DNA from: Roseomonas alba
Lineage (GTDB): Bacteria > Pseudomonadota > Alphaproteobacteria > Acetobacterales > Acetobacteraceae
Assembly: GCF_019430885.1 (NCBI RefSeq)
Contig: NZ_JAHYBZ010000009.1
Coordinates: forward strand, 62,001 to 126,000
Reading direction: 5' to 3'
DNA: 64,000 bases
How positions within the stretch are numbered: position 1 is the first letter of the stretch; every line of letters begins with the position of its first letter. Under the pieces are notes generated by a model. It did not search any database, was not told the DNA's origin, and worked only from the letters and a program-made list of their open reading frames with translations. Shown one piece after another: positions 46,043 to 54,933 of the stretch. The position numbers were made by a program, and so were the translations under genes.

Positions 46043-47275
46043 ATGCGCATCCTGCGCCGCCTGTGCCTCGTTGCCCCCATGCTTGCCCTTGCCGCCCTGC
46101 CTGCGCGCGCTGAGGAGCGCCTTGTCATCGCCGGCCGCGATGCCGCCTTCGGCGATGCGTTGTCCCGCATGGTCGAGGCCTATCAGGCCCGCAATCCGGG
46201 CCTGCGCATCGAGCGGCTCGAGCTGCCCGGCGGTGCGCTCTACGAGCGCATCGCGGTGAATGCGCGGGAGCGCACCAAGGCGCTCGACGTGCTGATGCTG
46301 GATGACATCTGGGCGCCGGAGTTCATGGCCAATGGTTGGCTGGCCAATCTCGACACGCTGGGTGGCGTGCCGGGGGATTTCGTCGGGCCGGCCGATGCCG
46401 TGTCGCGCGGGGCGAACGGGCAGCGGCTGGCCGCGCCGATGGTCGGGAATGTGGCCATGTTCGCCTATCGCGCCGACCTGTTCCGGGCGGCGGGCCTGCC
46501 GGCGCCCACGACCTTCACCGCCGTCGCCGCGGCGGCCCGCACGCTGCGCGAGCGCGACCCGGGGATCACGCCGATCGCCTTCCGCGGCGTGCGTGGCAAC
46601 CCGATCGTGACCGGGTTCATGCCGGTGCTCGGCGCCTTCGGCGGCGCGGTGGTGGATGCGCAGGGGCGTGCGGCGCTGGATAGCCCGGCGGCGCTCGCGG
46701 CGCTGGAATACTTCCTGTCGCTGAAGCCCTATCTGCCGCGCGGCGTCGAGACCTGGAACGCGACCGAGGTGCGTGAGGCCATGGAGCAGGGCCGCGTCGC
46801 CATCGCCCTGGAATTCTGGCCCGGCTGGGCCGGCACGCTGGATGATGCCGCGCGGTCGCGCGTGGTGGGCCAGGTGACCCTGGTCGCCCCGCCGGGCGAG
46901 CGCAGCGGCCCCGCGCCGATGCTGGGCGCCTGGCTGCTGGGTGTCGCCGCCGACAGCCCGAACGCGGCGCGCGCGGCGGATTTCATCCGCTTCGTCGTAT
47001 CCGCCGAGAACCAGAAGCGCATCGCGCTCGAGACGGGCAATCCGCCGACGCTGGCCGCGCTCTACAACGATCCGGAGCTGGTGCAGCGCTTCCGCTGGTA
47101 TCCGGCGCAGCTTGCCGCGTTGCAGGCCGCGCAGCCGCGCCCGCGCATCACGCAGTGGAACCGGGTGGAGGCGATCCTCGGCGAGCAGCTGCAGATCGCG
47201 CTGGTCGGCCAGGCCACGCCCGCCGAGGCGCTACGCGAGGCGAACCGCCAGATCCAGCGCGCGCTGGCGCGCTGA
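46043..47275 (+). CDS. ABC transporter extracellular solute-binding protein (sugar type)
   Basis: 410 residues. Signal peptide LRRLCLVAPMLALAALPARAEE (cleavage near residue 23). The mature protein has the family-1 SBP layout: RLVIAGRDAAFGDALSRMVEAYQ, KALDVLMLDDIWAPEFMANGWL, GVPGDFVGPADAV and a C-terminal EAILGEQLQIALVGQATPAEALREA. Typical of binding proteins for sugars or related polyols feeding UgpA/E-type permeases. First gene of a three-gene operon. Confidence 0.92.
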   Translation: MRILRRLCLVAPMLALAALPARAEERLVIAGRDAAFGDALSRMVEAYQARNPGLRIERLELPGGALYERIAVNARERTKALDVLMLDDIWAPEFMANGWLANLDTLGGVPGDFVGPADAVSRGANGQRLAAPMVGNVAMFAYRADLFRAAGLPAPTTFTAVAAAARTLRERDPGITPIAFRGVRGNPIVTGFMPVLGAFGGAVVDAQGRAALDSPAALAALEYFLSLKPYLPRGVETWNATEVREAMEQGRVAIALEFWPGWAGTLDDAARSRVVGQVTLVAPPGERSGPAPMLGAWLLGVAADSPNAARAADFIRFVVSAENQKRIALETGNPPTLAALYNDPELVQRFRWYPAQLAALQAAQPRPRITQWNRVEAILGEQLQIALVGQATPAEALREANRQIQRALAR

Positions 47276-47282
47276 CCGGGCG

Positions 47283-48146
47283 ATGCGGGCCAGCACACGC
47301 CTGCTCGTCGTGCTGCTGGCCCCATCGCTGGTGCTGTTCGCGTTGCTGACGCTGTATCCGCTGCTGCGGGTGCTGCTGCTGGCCTTCACCGATTCCGACT
47401 ACGGCTTCGAGGGCGCGGATTTCGTCGGCCTGGCGAACTTCGCGGAACTGGCCGAGGGCCGGGGTTTCCGCCGTGCCGCCTGGAACACCGTCGCCTTCGC
47501 GGTGATGGCGACGGTGGGGGAGGTGGTGCTGGGCCTCGCCCTCGCCTTGCTGCTGGACCGCGCCTTCCGCGGGCGGCGGCTGGTCACGCTGGTGCTGCTC
47601 GCGCCCTATGTGCTGTCGACCATCGTGGTGGGGGCCATCTGGCGGGCCTGGTTCCACTACGATGTCGGTTTTCTCAATACCGCGCTGCGCGGGGTGGGGC
47701 TGCCGGGTGTGCCCTGGCTGTTCGACCCCGTGCTCGCGCTGCCGTCCATCGCGCTGGCCGATCTCTGGCAGGCGACGCCCTTCTGCTTCCTGATCCTGTA
47801 TGCCGGGCTGCGGTCCATCCCGCCCGACCTGCATGAAGCGGCGCGCATCGACGGCGCCGGCACCTGGGCGCGCTTCCGCGACATCACCCTGCCGTTGCTG
47901 TGGCCCTACATCCTGATCGCGGGGCTGATGCGGACGCTCGACAGCTTCAAGCTGTTCGACAAGGTCTATGCCATGACCGGCGGCGGGCCCGGCAATGCGA
48001 CCGAGACGCTGTCCATGTTCGTCCAGCGCCTGGCCTTCCGCTTCTTCGACATCGGCATGGCGAGTGCCGCGGCGCTGGTGATGGTGGTGGTCGCGGGCGG
48101 GCTCGCAGCCATTTATGCGCGGCAGTTGATGCGGCCGCCGGCGTGA
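47283..48146 (+). CDS. ABC transporter permease, UgpA/MalF type
   Basis: 287 residues with six helices (LLVVLLAPSLVLFALLTLYPLL first). The coupling EAA motif is EAARIDGAGTWARFRDITLPLLWP, and GPGNATETLSMFVQRLAF is typical of the family. Starts seven bases after the binding-protein stop. Confidence 0.93.
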   Translation: MRASTRLLVVLLAPSLVLFALLTLYPLLRVLLLAFTDSDYGFEGADFVGLANFAELAEGRGFRRAAWNTVAFAVMATVGEVVLGLALALLLDRAFRGRRLVTLVLLAPYVLSTIVVGAIWRAWFHYDVGFLNTALRGVGLPGVPWLFDPVLALPSIALADLWQATPFCFLILYAGLRSIPPDLHEAARIDGAGTWARFRDITLPLLWPYILIAGLMRTLDSFKLFDKVYAMTGGGPGNATETLSMFVQRLAFRFFDIGMASAAALVMVVVAGGLAAIYARQLMRPPA

Positions 48147-48970
48147 TGGATCGCCCGGCCGGCCCCTGGCGCATCGCGGGCGGCATCGTCGCGGCGGCGA
48201 TCTTCGCGCTGCCGCTGCTGTGGATGCTCGGGACGTCCTTCAAGCCGCCGGGGGAGTATGCGGCGGCCTCGGCCTCGCTCTGGCCGCGCCATCCGACGCT
48301 GATGCATTACGAGGCGGTGGCCGGCGCGCGGGTCGGGCGGGCGGTGGTGAACAGCCTGATCGTCACGGCGGGCACGACGTTGCTGGCGCTGCTCGCGGCC
48401 TATCCGGCGGCCTATGCGCTCGCGCGGTTGCGCTTTCCGCGGCGGCTCGATCTCGTCTTCCTGGTCTTCGTGCTGCTGGTGAAGCTGACCCCGCCGATCG
48501 TGCTGGCCGTGCCGCTGTACCAGGTGCTGCGGGTGCTCGGGCTGTTGGACACGCTGCCGGGGCTGGTGCTGGCGCAGCAGATCTATGCGCTGCCCTTCGC
48601 CATCTGGATGCTGCTCGGCTTCATCCGCGACGTGCCGGTGGCGCTGGAGGAGGCGGCGCGCATGGACGGCGCCCGGCTGCCGCGCATCCTGTGGGAGATC
48701 CTGGTCCCGGTCACCGCGGCCGGGCTGGCGGCGACCGCTGTGCTGGTGGCGATCGCCGCCTGGAACGAGTTCCTGTTCGCCTTCCTGTTCCTGCAATCGC
48801 CATCGAACTTCACCCTGCCGACCTTCATCGCGACGCGGATCAACGAGGACGAGACGCTGTGGGGGCAGCTCTCGGCGATCGGGGTGCTGGCGTCGCTACC
48901 GGTGCTGGCGCTGATCGGGGTGGTGCACCGGGCGCTGTCACGGGGGTTTGCGGGCGGGACGACGGGGTAG
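48146..48970 (+). CDS. ABC transporter permease, UgpE/MalG type
   Basis: 274 residues, six helices, with EAA motif EEAARMDGARLPRILWEIL and the usual TPPIVLAVPLYQVLRVLGLLD segment. The ATG overlaps the previous stop by one base (an in-frame GTG lies one codon earlier). No ATP-binding gene follows: the next gene is the convergent patatin gene, so the ATPase must be encoded elsewhere or shared. Confidence 0.93.
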   Translation: MDRPAGPWRIAGGIVAAAIFALPLLWMLGTSFKPPGEYAAASASLWPRHPTLMHYEAVAGARVGRAVVNSLIVTAGTTLLALLAAYPAAYALARLRFPRRLDLVFLVFVLLVKLTPPIVLAVPLYQVLRVLGLLDTLPGLVLAQQIYALPFAIWMLLGFIRDVPVALEEAARMDGARLPRILWEILVPVTAAGLAATAVLVAIAAWNEFLFAFLFLQSPSNFTLPTFIATRINEDETLWGQLSAIGVLASLPVLALIGVVHRALSRGFAGGTTG

Positions 48971-49028
48971 GGGCGTCCATCCCCGGGACGGACGCCGATC
49001 GCGGCCCGGCACGGAACGCCGCGGCGGG

Positions 49029-50492
49029 TCAGCGATGGGCGGCACGAACCGGACGCGGCGCCGGCACGCTGCCATCGGCGCCGAGGAAGCCGGCGATCGC
49101 ACGGTTGCCGCGGATGACCGTTTCCCCAGCGGCGACGAGCAGGTCAACGTCGTCATCGGGCAGGGTCAGGCCGGTCGGGACGCGGCGCAGCCGGCTCCGC
49201 AGCGCCGGATCCGGGTGGTCGGCCAGCGAGACATGGACCAGCAGGCCCTGGACGTCCTCGCACGGCCAGCCATCGATCGCGGGTGCGTGCTGGCAGCGAT
49301 TCTCGCGCTGCCGGCCCACCATGCGCTCGACCTCGGCCGCGGTGACGGCGAGTGTTTCCAGGTTGTAGTTGTCGATCTGCCCGCCCGAGACCGCATCGAA
49401 GATCTGCACCAGCCCGTTGACCATGCGCTGGCGGGACAGGGCCGGGTCGGTGGCGGACTGACCATCCACGCTGATCATCAGGATGCGGCGCACGGGGCGG
49501 ACCAAGCTGGCGAAGTCCGGCTCGTCCGTGCCGCCCAGGATGGCGAAGTTCAGGGTCGCGCGCAGGGCCAGGTTGTCTGAGATGCCGCCATCCAGCAGAT
49601 GGATCCAGGGCGTGCGATCGCGGTCGGCCATGCGTGCGACGACGTCCACCAGCCGGCGGCGGTTGTATTCGGCCAGCATGGGCATGACCGAGAGGTTCAC
49701 CGGCAGGGGCGCGTCGCAATTCGGGCCGCGATGGTTGGCGAGCGTGATCGGTGTGAACAGCAGGGGGAAGCCATTCGAGGCCGCGACGGCACGCGCGACG
49801 GAAAAGCGTCCGAGATCGGAACAGATCACGTCGAAGGCATGGGGCAGGAAGGGGAAGGCCGATCCGCTGGCGAGGTCGGTCGCGTTGATCGACAGGCGGG
49901 GCCGTCCGCGGGCCATCAGCTCACGGAAGGTGGCGCCGCGGAACATGAGGTCGTCATAGACCTCGGTCATGCGGTCATTGGTGCCCACGGCCGGGTCCAC
50001 GAGCCAGCCCCATTGCCAGGGCAGGATATAGGTGCCCCAGACATAGGCGGCGAGGTCCCGGTGCAGGAAGTCCCGGGGGAAGGTCTCGAAGGATTGTTCG
50101 CCGTAAAGCGCGTAATGGGCCGCGGTGAAGCTGCCGCCGGAGACACCGGCGACCTGGTCGACCTCGGCCAGCAGGGTCGAGGGCGGGCCGCCGAGGGTGA
50201 CAGGCACGTCCCGCATGCCGCGCAGGGCTCCATGGCCGAAGGCCGCCGAACGCTTACCCCCGCCCGAGAAGGCGACGAAGATCAACAGGTCCGGCCGGCC
50301 GCCCGAGGCGTTGATCTCGGCCAGGCCGTAACCGCCGTTTCGCGCTCCCGGGGTCAGCGCGGGGTTGATGCCGCGATCCGCGCCGGCACAGCCGAGAAGG
50401 GTCAGCAGCAGGGTCAGGACGCCAAGGTGATTCCTGGTTGTTCGCCTATTGCTGCTGTCGGAAATCGGAGGGGCGCTGCCCCTCCGAACCAC
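49029..50492 (-). CDS. patatin-like phospholipase, putative lipoprotein
   Basis: Patatin domain with oxyanion loop FSGGGKRSAAFGHGALRG, nucleophile elbow GVSGGSFTAAH and catalytic Asp motif LLDGGISDNLALRA. A hydrophobic leader ends in a lipobox (TLLLTLLGCAG), so it is probably a lipid-anchored acyl hydrolase. The start is unclear: no ATG, GTG or TTG lies between the lipobox and the repeat; the nearest in-frame candidate is a GTG at 50492, inside copy G, giving ~487 residues with a long positively charged n-region. Start uncertain, gene certain. Confidence 0.82.
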   Translation of the reverse strand: MVRRGSAPPISDSSNRRTTRNHLGVLTLLLTLLGCAGADRGINPALTPGARNGGYGLAEINASGGRPDLLIFVAFSGGGKRSAAFGHGALRGMRDVPVTLGGPPSTLLAEVDQVAGVSGGSFTAAHYALYGEQSFETFPRDFLHRDLAAYVWGTYILPWQWGWLVDPAVGTNDRMTEVYDDLMFRGATFRELMARGRPRLSINATDLASGSAFPFLPHAFDVICSDLGRFSVARAVAASNGFPLLFTPITLANHRGPNCDAPLPVNLSVMPMLAEYNRRRLVDVVARMADRDRTPWIHLLDGGISDNLALRATLNFAILGGTDEPDFASLVRPVRRILMISVDGQSATDPALSRQRMVNGLVQIFDAVSGGQIDNYNLETLAVTAAEVERMVGRQRENRCQHAPAIDGWPCEDVQGLLVHVSLADHPDPALRSRLRRVPTGLTLPDDDVDLLVAAGETVIRGNRAIAGFLGADGSVPAPRPVRAAHR

Positions 50493-50687
50493 CCCGCCAG
50501 GATGCTGGGCATCCTGGACCGCAGGCACTTGGCGATCGGCGGAAAGCCAGCATTGCCCCCGCACGGCGCGCTTCGAGCGCAGGAGCGGATTTCGGCGTTG
50601 GTCCTGCCAGCGGCGCGCAATGCCAGGTTGAGGTTTGCAAAGGCCTTTCGGCCCTTGCTGGGGTGGTTTGGAGGGGCAAAGGCCCGG
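50466..50687 (+). repeat. multi-hairpin intergenic repeat, copy G (full length)
   Basis: H1 at 50466-50486 (CGGAGGGGC, GCT, GCCCCTCCG), linker AACCACCCCG, H2 at 50497-50517 (CCAGGATGC, TGG, GCATCCTGG), central block GCGCGCTTCGAGCGC and GGATTTCGGCG near 50568-50596 with CTGCCAGCGGCGC as in copy D, a degenerate H4 near 50637-50658, then linker TGGGGTGGTTTGGAGGGGC and a worn H5 to ~50687. It spans the region upstream of both the patatin gene and lepA. Confidence 0.88.
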
Positions 50688-50808
50688 CAACCTCCGCAGC
50701 AGACGTATGGGGGCCATCAGGAGGTGCTTTGACTTGGGGGCCGACTGCCCTATGTCCCCCTTCAGACCGCGGGGCGCGCCCCGGCCCCTGTCCCGACCCC
50801 GGATACCC

Positions 50809-52614
<1,806 letters not shown>

Positions 52615-52664
52615 GCGGGCCCGTCTTCCACCGGCTGCATCGCGCCTTCGAACGGCCTGCTGTT

Positions 52665-52682
52665 CCGCGGTTTTTGCCGCGG
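52665..52682 (+). terminator. weak hairpin after lepA
   Basis: CCGCGG, TTTTTG, CCGCGG at 52665-52682 forms a six-pair stem 51 bases after the lepA stop. The T-run is in the loop, not after the stem, so termination is doubtful. The rest of the 176-base gap to the next gene shows nothing else. Confidence 0.3.
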
Positions 52683-52790
52683 TAGGGCGGTGCGCGACCT
52701 CTTGACTTGTCACGGATCAGGCTTGATCTGAACGAATAGTGAATTGCGGGCTCCCTGGCTGTAACGCCCGCCAACCCAGGAGGACGTCGC

Positions 52791-53774
52791 ATGACGCACA
52801 TCACCCGCCGGGTCTTCTCTGGCGCTGCGCTCGGTGTCGGTCTTGCCGCGCCGGCGATGGCGCAGGGAGCCTATCCGAACCGCCCGATCACCATGGTCAT
52901 CCCGTTCGCCGCCGGCGGCCCGACCGACACGGTCGGCCGGCTGATCGCCCAGGCGATGGGAGCTGACCTTGGCCAGCCGGTGGTGGTGGAGAATGTCGGC
53001 GGCGCGGGCGGTACGCTCGGCGCGCAGCGCGTCGCTCAGGCACGGCCGGATGGCTATACGATCCTGCTGCATCATATCGGCATGGCGACGATCCCGACGC
53101 TGTACCGTCGCCTGGCCTATGACCCGGTGAACGGGTTCGAGACGGTCGGCCTGGTCACGGAAGTGCCGATGACGCTGATCGCGCGCCGCAACATCGAGGC
53201 GAATACCCTGCAGGAATTGGTCGCGCTGATCCGCCAGCGCGGGGAGAGCCTGAACTATGCCAATGCCGGCATCGGCGCGGCGAGCCATCTGTGCGGGTTG
53301 CTGCTGATGAAAGCGGTGGATACGCGCATGACGACCGTGCCGTATCGCGGCACAGGGCCGGCGATGAATGATCTGGTGGCCGGCACGGTGGACATCATGT
53401 GCGACCAGACCACCAACACCACCGAGCAGATCCGCGCCGGTACGGTGCGCGCCTTCGCCGTGACGACCGAGGACCGCGTTGCGGCACTGCCCGATCTGCC
53501 GACCTCCGCGCAGGGCGGGCTGCCGGGCTTCGAGGTGTCGGTGTGGCACGGGCTGTACGCCCCGAAGGGCACGCCGGCGCCGATCATCGCGCGGCTCAAC
53601 CAGGCGTTGGTGAAGGCGCTTGAGACGCCTTCCGTGGCCCAGCGATTCGCGGATCTGGGCACGGCGCCGGTCGCCGCGACGCGTGCGACGCCCGAGGTCC
53701 ACCGCCAGTTCTGGATGGCCGATATCGCGAAGTGGCGGCCGCTGATCCAGGCTGCAGGGCAGTTCGCGGATTGA
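52791..53774 (+). CDS. Bug-family (TctC-type) solute-binding protein
   Basis: 327 residues. Signal peptide RRVFSGAALGVGLAAPAMAQ (possibly TAT-type). Mature start YPNRPITMVIPFAAGGPTDTVGR with VVVENVGGAGGTLGAQRVAQARPDGYTILLHH, all classic Bug motifs. AGGAGG ribosome site. Second orphan receptor in the window: no tctA or tctB is adjacent. It marks the end of the core-like part of the window. Confidence 0.94.
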   Translation: MTHITRRVFSGAALGVGLAAPAMAQGAYPNRPITMVIPFAAGGPTDTVGRLIAQAMGADLGQPVVVENVGGAGGTLGAQRVAQARPDGYTILLHHIGMATIPTLYRRLAYDPVNGFETVGLVTEVPMTLIARRNIEANTLQELVALIRQRGESLNYANAGIGAASHLCGLLLMKAVDTRMTTVPYRGTGPAMNDLVAGTVDIMCDQTTNTTEQIRAGTVRAFAVTTEDRVAALPDLPTSAQGGLPGFEVSVWHGLYAPKGTPAPIIARLNQALVKALETPSVAQRFADLGTAPVAATRATPEVHRQFWMADIAKWRPLIQAAGQFAD

Positions 53775-53799
53775 TCGGCAAAAGGGTGTGGTTGACGGG

Positions 53800-53828
53800 T
53801 TGCCCTTCAGCCGCACCCTGACTATGTT
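53800..53828 (+). promoter_or_regulatory. candidate promoter of tRNA-Ser
   Basis: TTGCCC (53800-53805), a 17-base spacer, and TATGTT (53823-53828): four of six matches to each sigma-70 box with ideal spacing, 12 bases upstream of the tRNA 5' end. The spacer overlaps a stem (AGGGTGTGG/CCGCACCCT) that could also terminate the preceding gene. Confidence 0.4.
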
Positions 53829-53839
53829 CCGCGCCCTCC

Positions 53840-53930
53840 GGACAGGTGGCCGAGCGGTCGAAGGCGCGCGCCTGGAAAGTGCGTATACGTCAAAAGCGTA
53901 TCGAGGGTTCGAATCCCTCCCTGTCCGCCA
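53840..53930 (+). tRNA. tRNA-Ser (GGA anticodon)
   Basis: 91 bases. Acceptor arms GGACAGG (5') and CCTGTCC (3') pair fully, with G73 and an encoded CCA at the end. D-arm TGGCCGAGCGGTCGAAGG. Anticodon stem CGCGC/GTGCG with loop CTGGAAA gives anticodon GGA, reading UCC and UCU. The long variable arm (ATACG/CGTAT) is that of a class II tRNA, and GGTTCGAATCC is the T-loop. It borders the accessory island and is a plausible insertion site. Confidence 0.96.
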
Positions 53931-54180
53931 GTTGCCTTGCGAAGCGCAGTCTCCACCCAGGGCCGCCCCGCCGTGAGGCGCAGGTTTCCTGCGGGTTCGG
54001 GCCCTGACCTGTTGACCGCCGGGGGGCCGGGAATGGCCCGGATCGGGTCTCCGGAGGCCCGGTTCTCTCCGAACCTGTTGACCTGCCGGATTTGGTACGC
54101 CGGCGAAGGGCCTTGCCGAACAACGACTTGCGATCCGCTCTGGCATACAGAGTTTGCATGCCGCTCGGACAAGCAAACCA
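53931..54180. other. gap between tRNA-Ser and island, no gene seen
   Basis: 250 bases. Two imperfect direct repeats are visible (CCTGACCTGTTGACCGCCGG at about 54004 and CCGAACCTGTTGACCTGCCG at about 54069). No integrase, tRNA-end duplication or reading frame with coding character was found. Confidence 0.45.
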
Positions 54181-54933
54181 TCAATGGTGACACGGGTTCT
54201 CAGCCAACTCGACGAAGTCGCTTTGATCGCCCTGACGTTGAACGCGGAGGCATGGGTGCCTTCTGAGCGTGGCGGCGTTCAGCTGCAGCTTGAATGGAAA
54301 TATGGCTGGGTGGCTGACTAGCTGCGAAAGTGACATGCCGCGTCCTTGGCTCAGCATGACACCGTGCACCAATAGCTCAGCGATCTCCTCGGAGACCCGA
54401 ATCGGGTTGCGAGCGACGACGAGTGATCCCTTCTCCGAGCCGGGCTTCAGCACCCCCCACTGAGCCATGGATTTGAGCACATGCTGGATTGTGCGCTCCA
54501 ACGTAGAGCGGTCGCCCCATGATTCCGTCATACGGCGCTTGATCTGAGATCTGTTGGCTTGGCCATGCAGTGCGAGAAGCTTTCCGACATGCGTGGCAAC
54601 ATGGAAAAAGAATGGATGCGTAGCCACGACCATGGCCCAGTGAACAGCCACACGGTTCTCGCCATTTGCTGCAGCGAGGCACTTGAAAGCCCGGTCTCGC
54701 AACGGTTCGACCTGCTCCGGCACCGTCAGCCAGATACGGGTCAGGACCGTAAGGGTCTTTCCACGGCCACTGTTGTTGGTGTTGCCCGGAACGAGGTCTT
54801 CGAGAAAGTCCCACAGGACCTTCCGTGTTTCCGTGGGAAGCTCGCCGGTGGAGACCCGCGCGGCGGCAATATCGAGCCATTCGATGTCGATCGTTCGATC
54901 GAAGCCGATCGTGGTCTTTCTTCCCATGCTCAT
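54181..54933 (-). CDS. BrxA-like BREX protein
   Basis: 250 residues; the ATG at 54933 overlaps the pglZ stop (ATGA). The sequence is helical and soluble: TRKVLWDFLEDLVPGNTNN, AVHWAMVVATHPFFFHVATH, SQIKRRMTESWGDRSTLERT and IQHVLKSMAQWGVLKPG. The last part has the winged-helix look of BrxA (DUF1819), and helicase-pglZ-brxA is the end order of BREX type 3 operons. The name rests mainly on this gene order, so it is tentative. BrxA proteins bind DNA and are needed for phage defence. G+C is lower than in the flanking core genes. Confidence 0.6.
   Translation of the reverse strand: MSMGRKTTIGFDRTIDIEWLDIAAARVSTGELPTETRKVLWDFLEDLVPGNTNNSGRGKTLTVLTRIWLTVPEQVEPLRDRAFKCLAAANGENRVAVHWAMVVATHPFFFHVATHVGKLLALHGQANRSQIKRRMTESWGDRSTLERTIQHVLKSMAQWGVLKPGSEKGSLVVARNPIRVSEEIAELLVHGVMLSQGRGMSLSQLVSHPAIFPFKLQLNAATLRRHPCLRVQRQGDQSDFVELAENPCHH

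Noticed and set aside
9681-50687. Repeat hairpins as ordinary Rho-independent terminators
   Set aside because: Stems lack T-runs, several lie upstream of genes or within an operon, and the modules keep a fixed order over 200 bases, which terminators do not explain. Termination may still be a side effect.
53931-54180. Attachment site with duplicated tRNA end
   Set aside because: The 3' end of tRNA-Ser is not repeated anywhere I could see in the window, so only a possible left boundary can be suggested.
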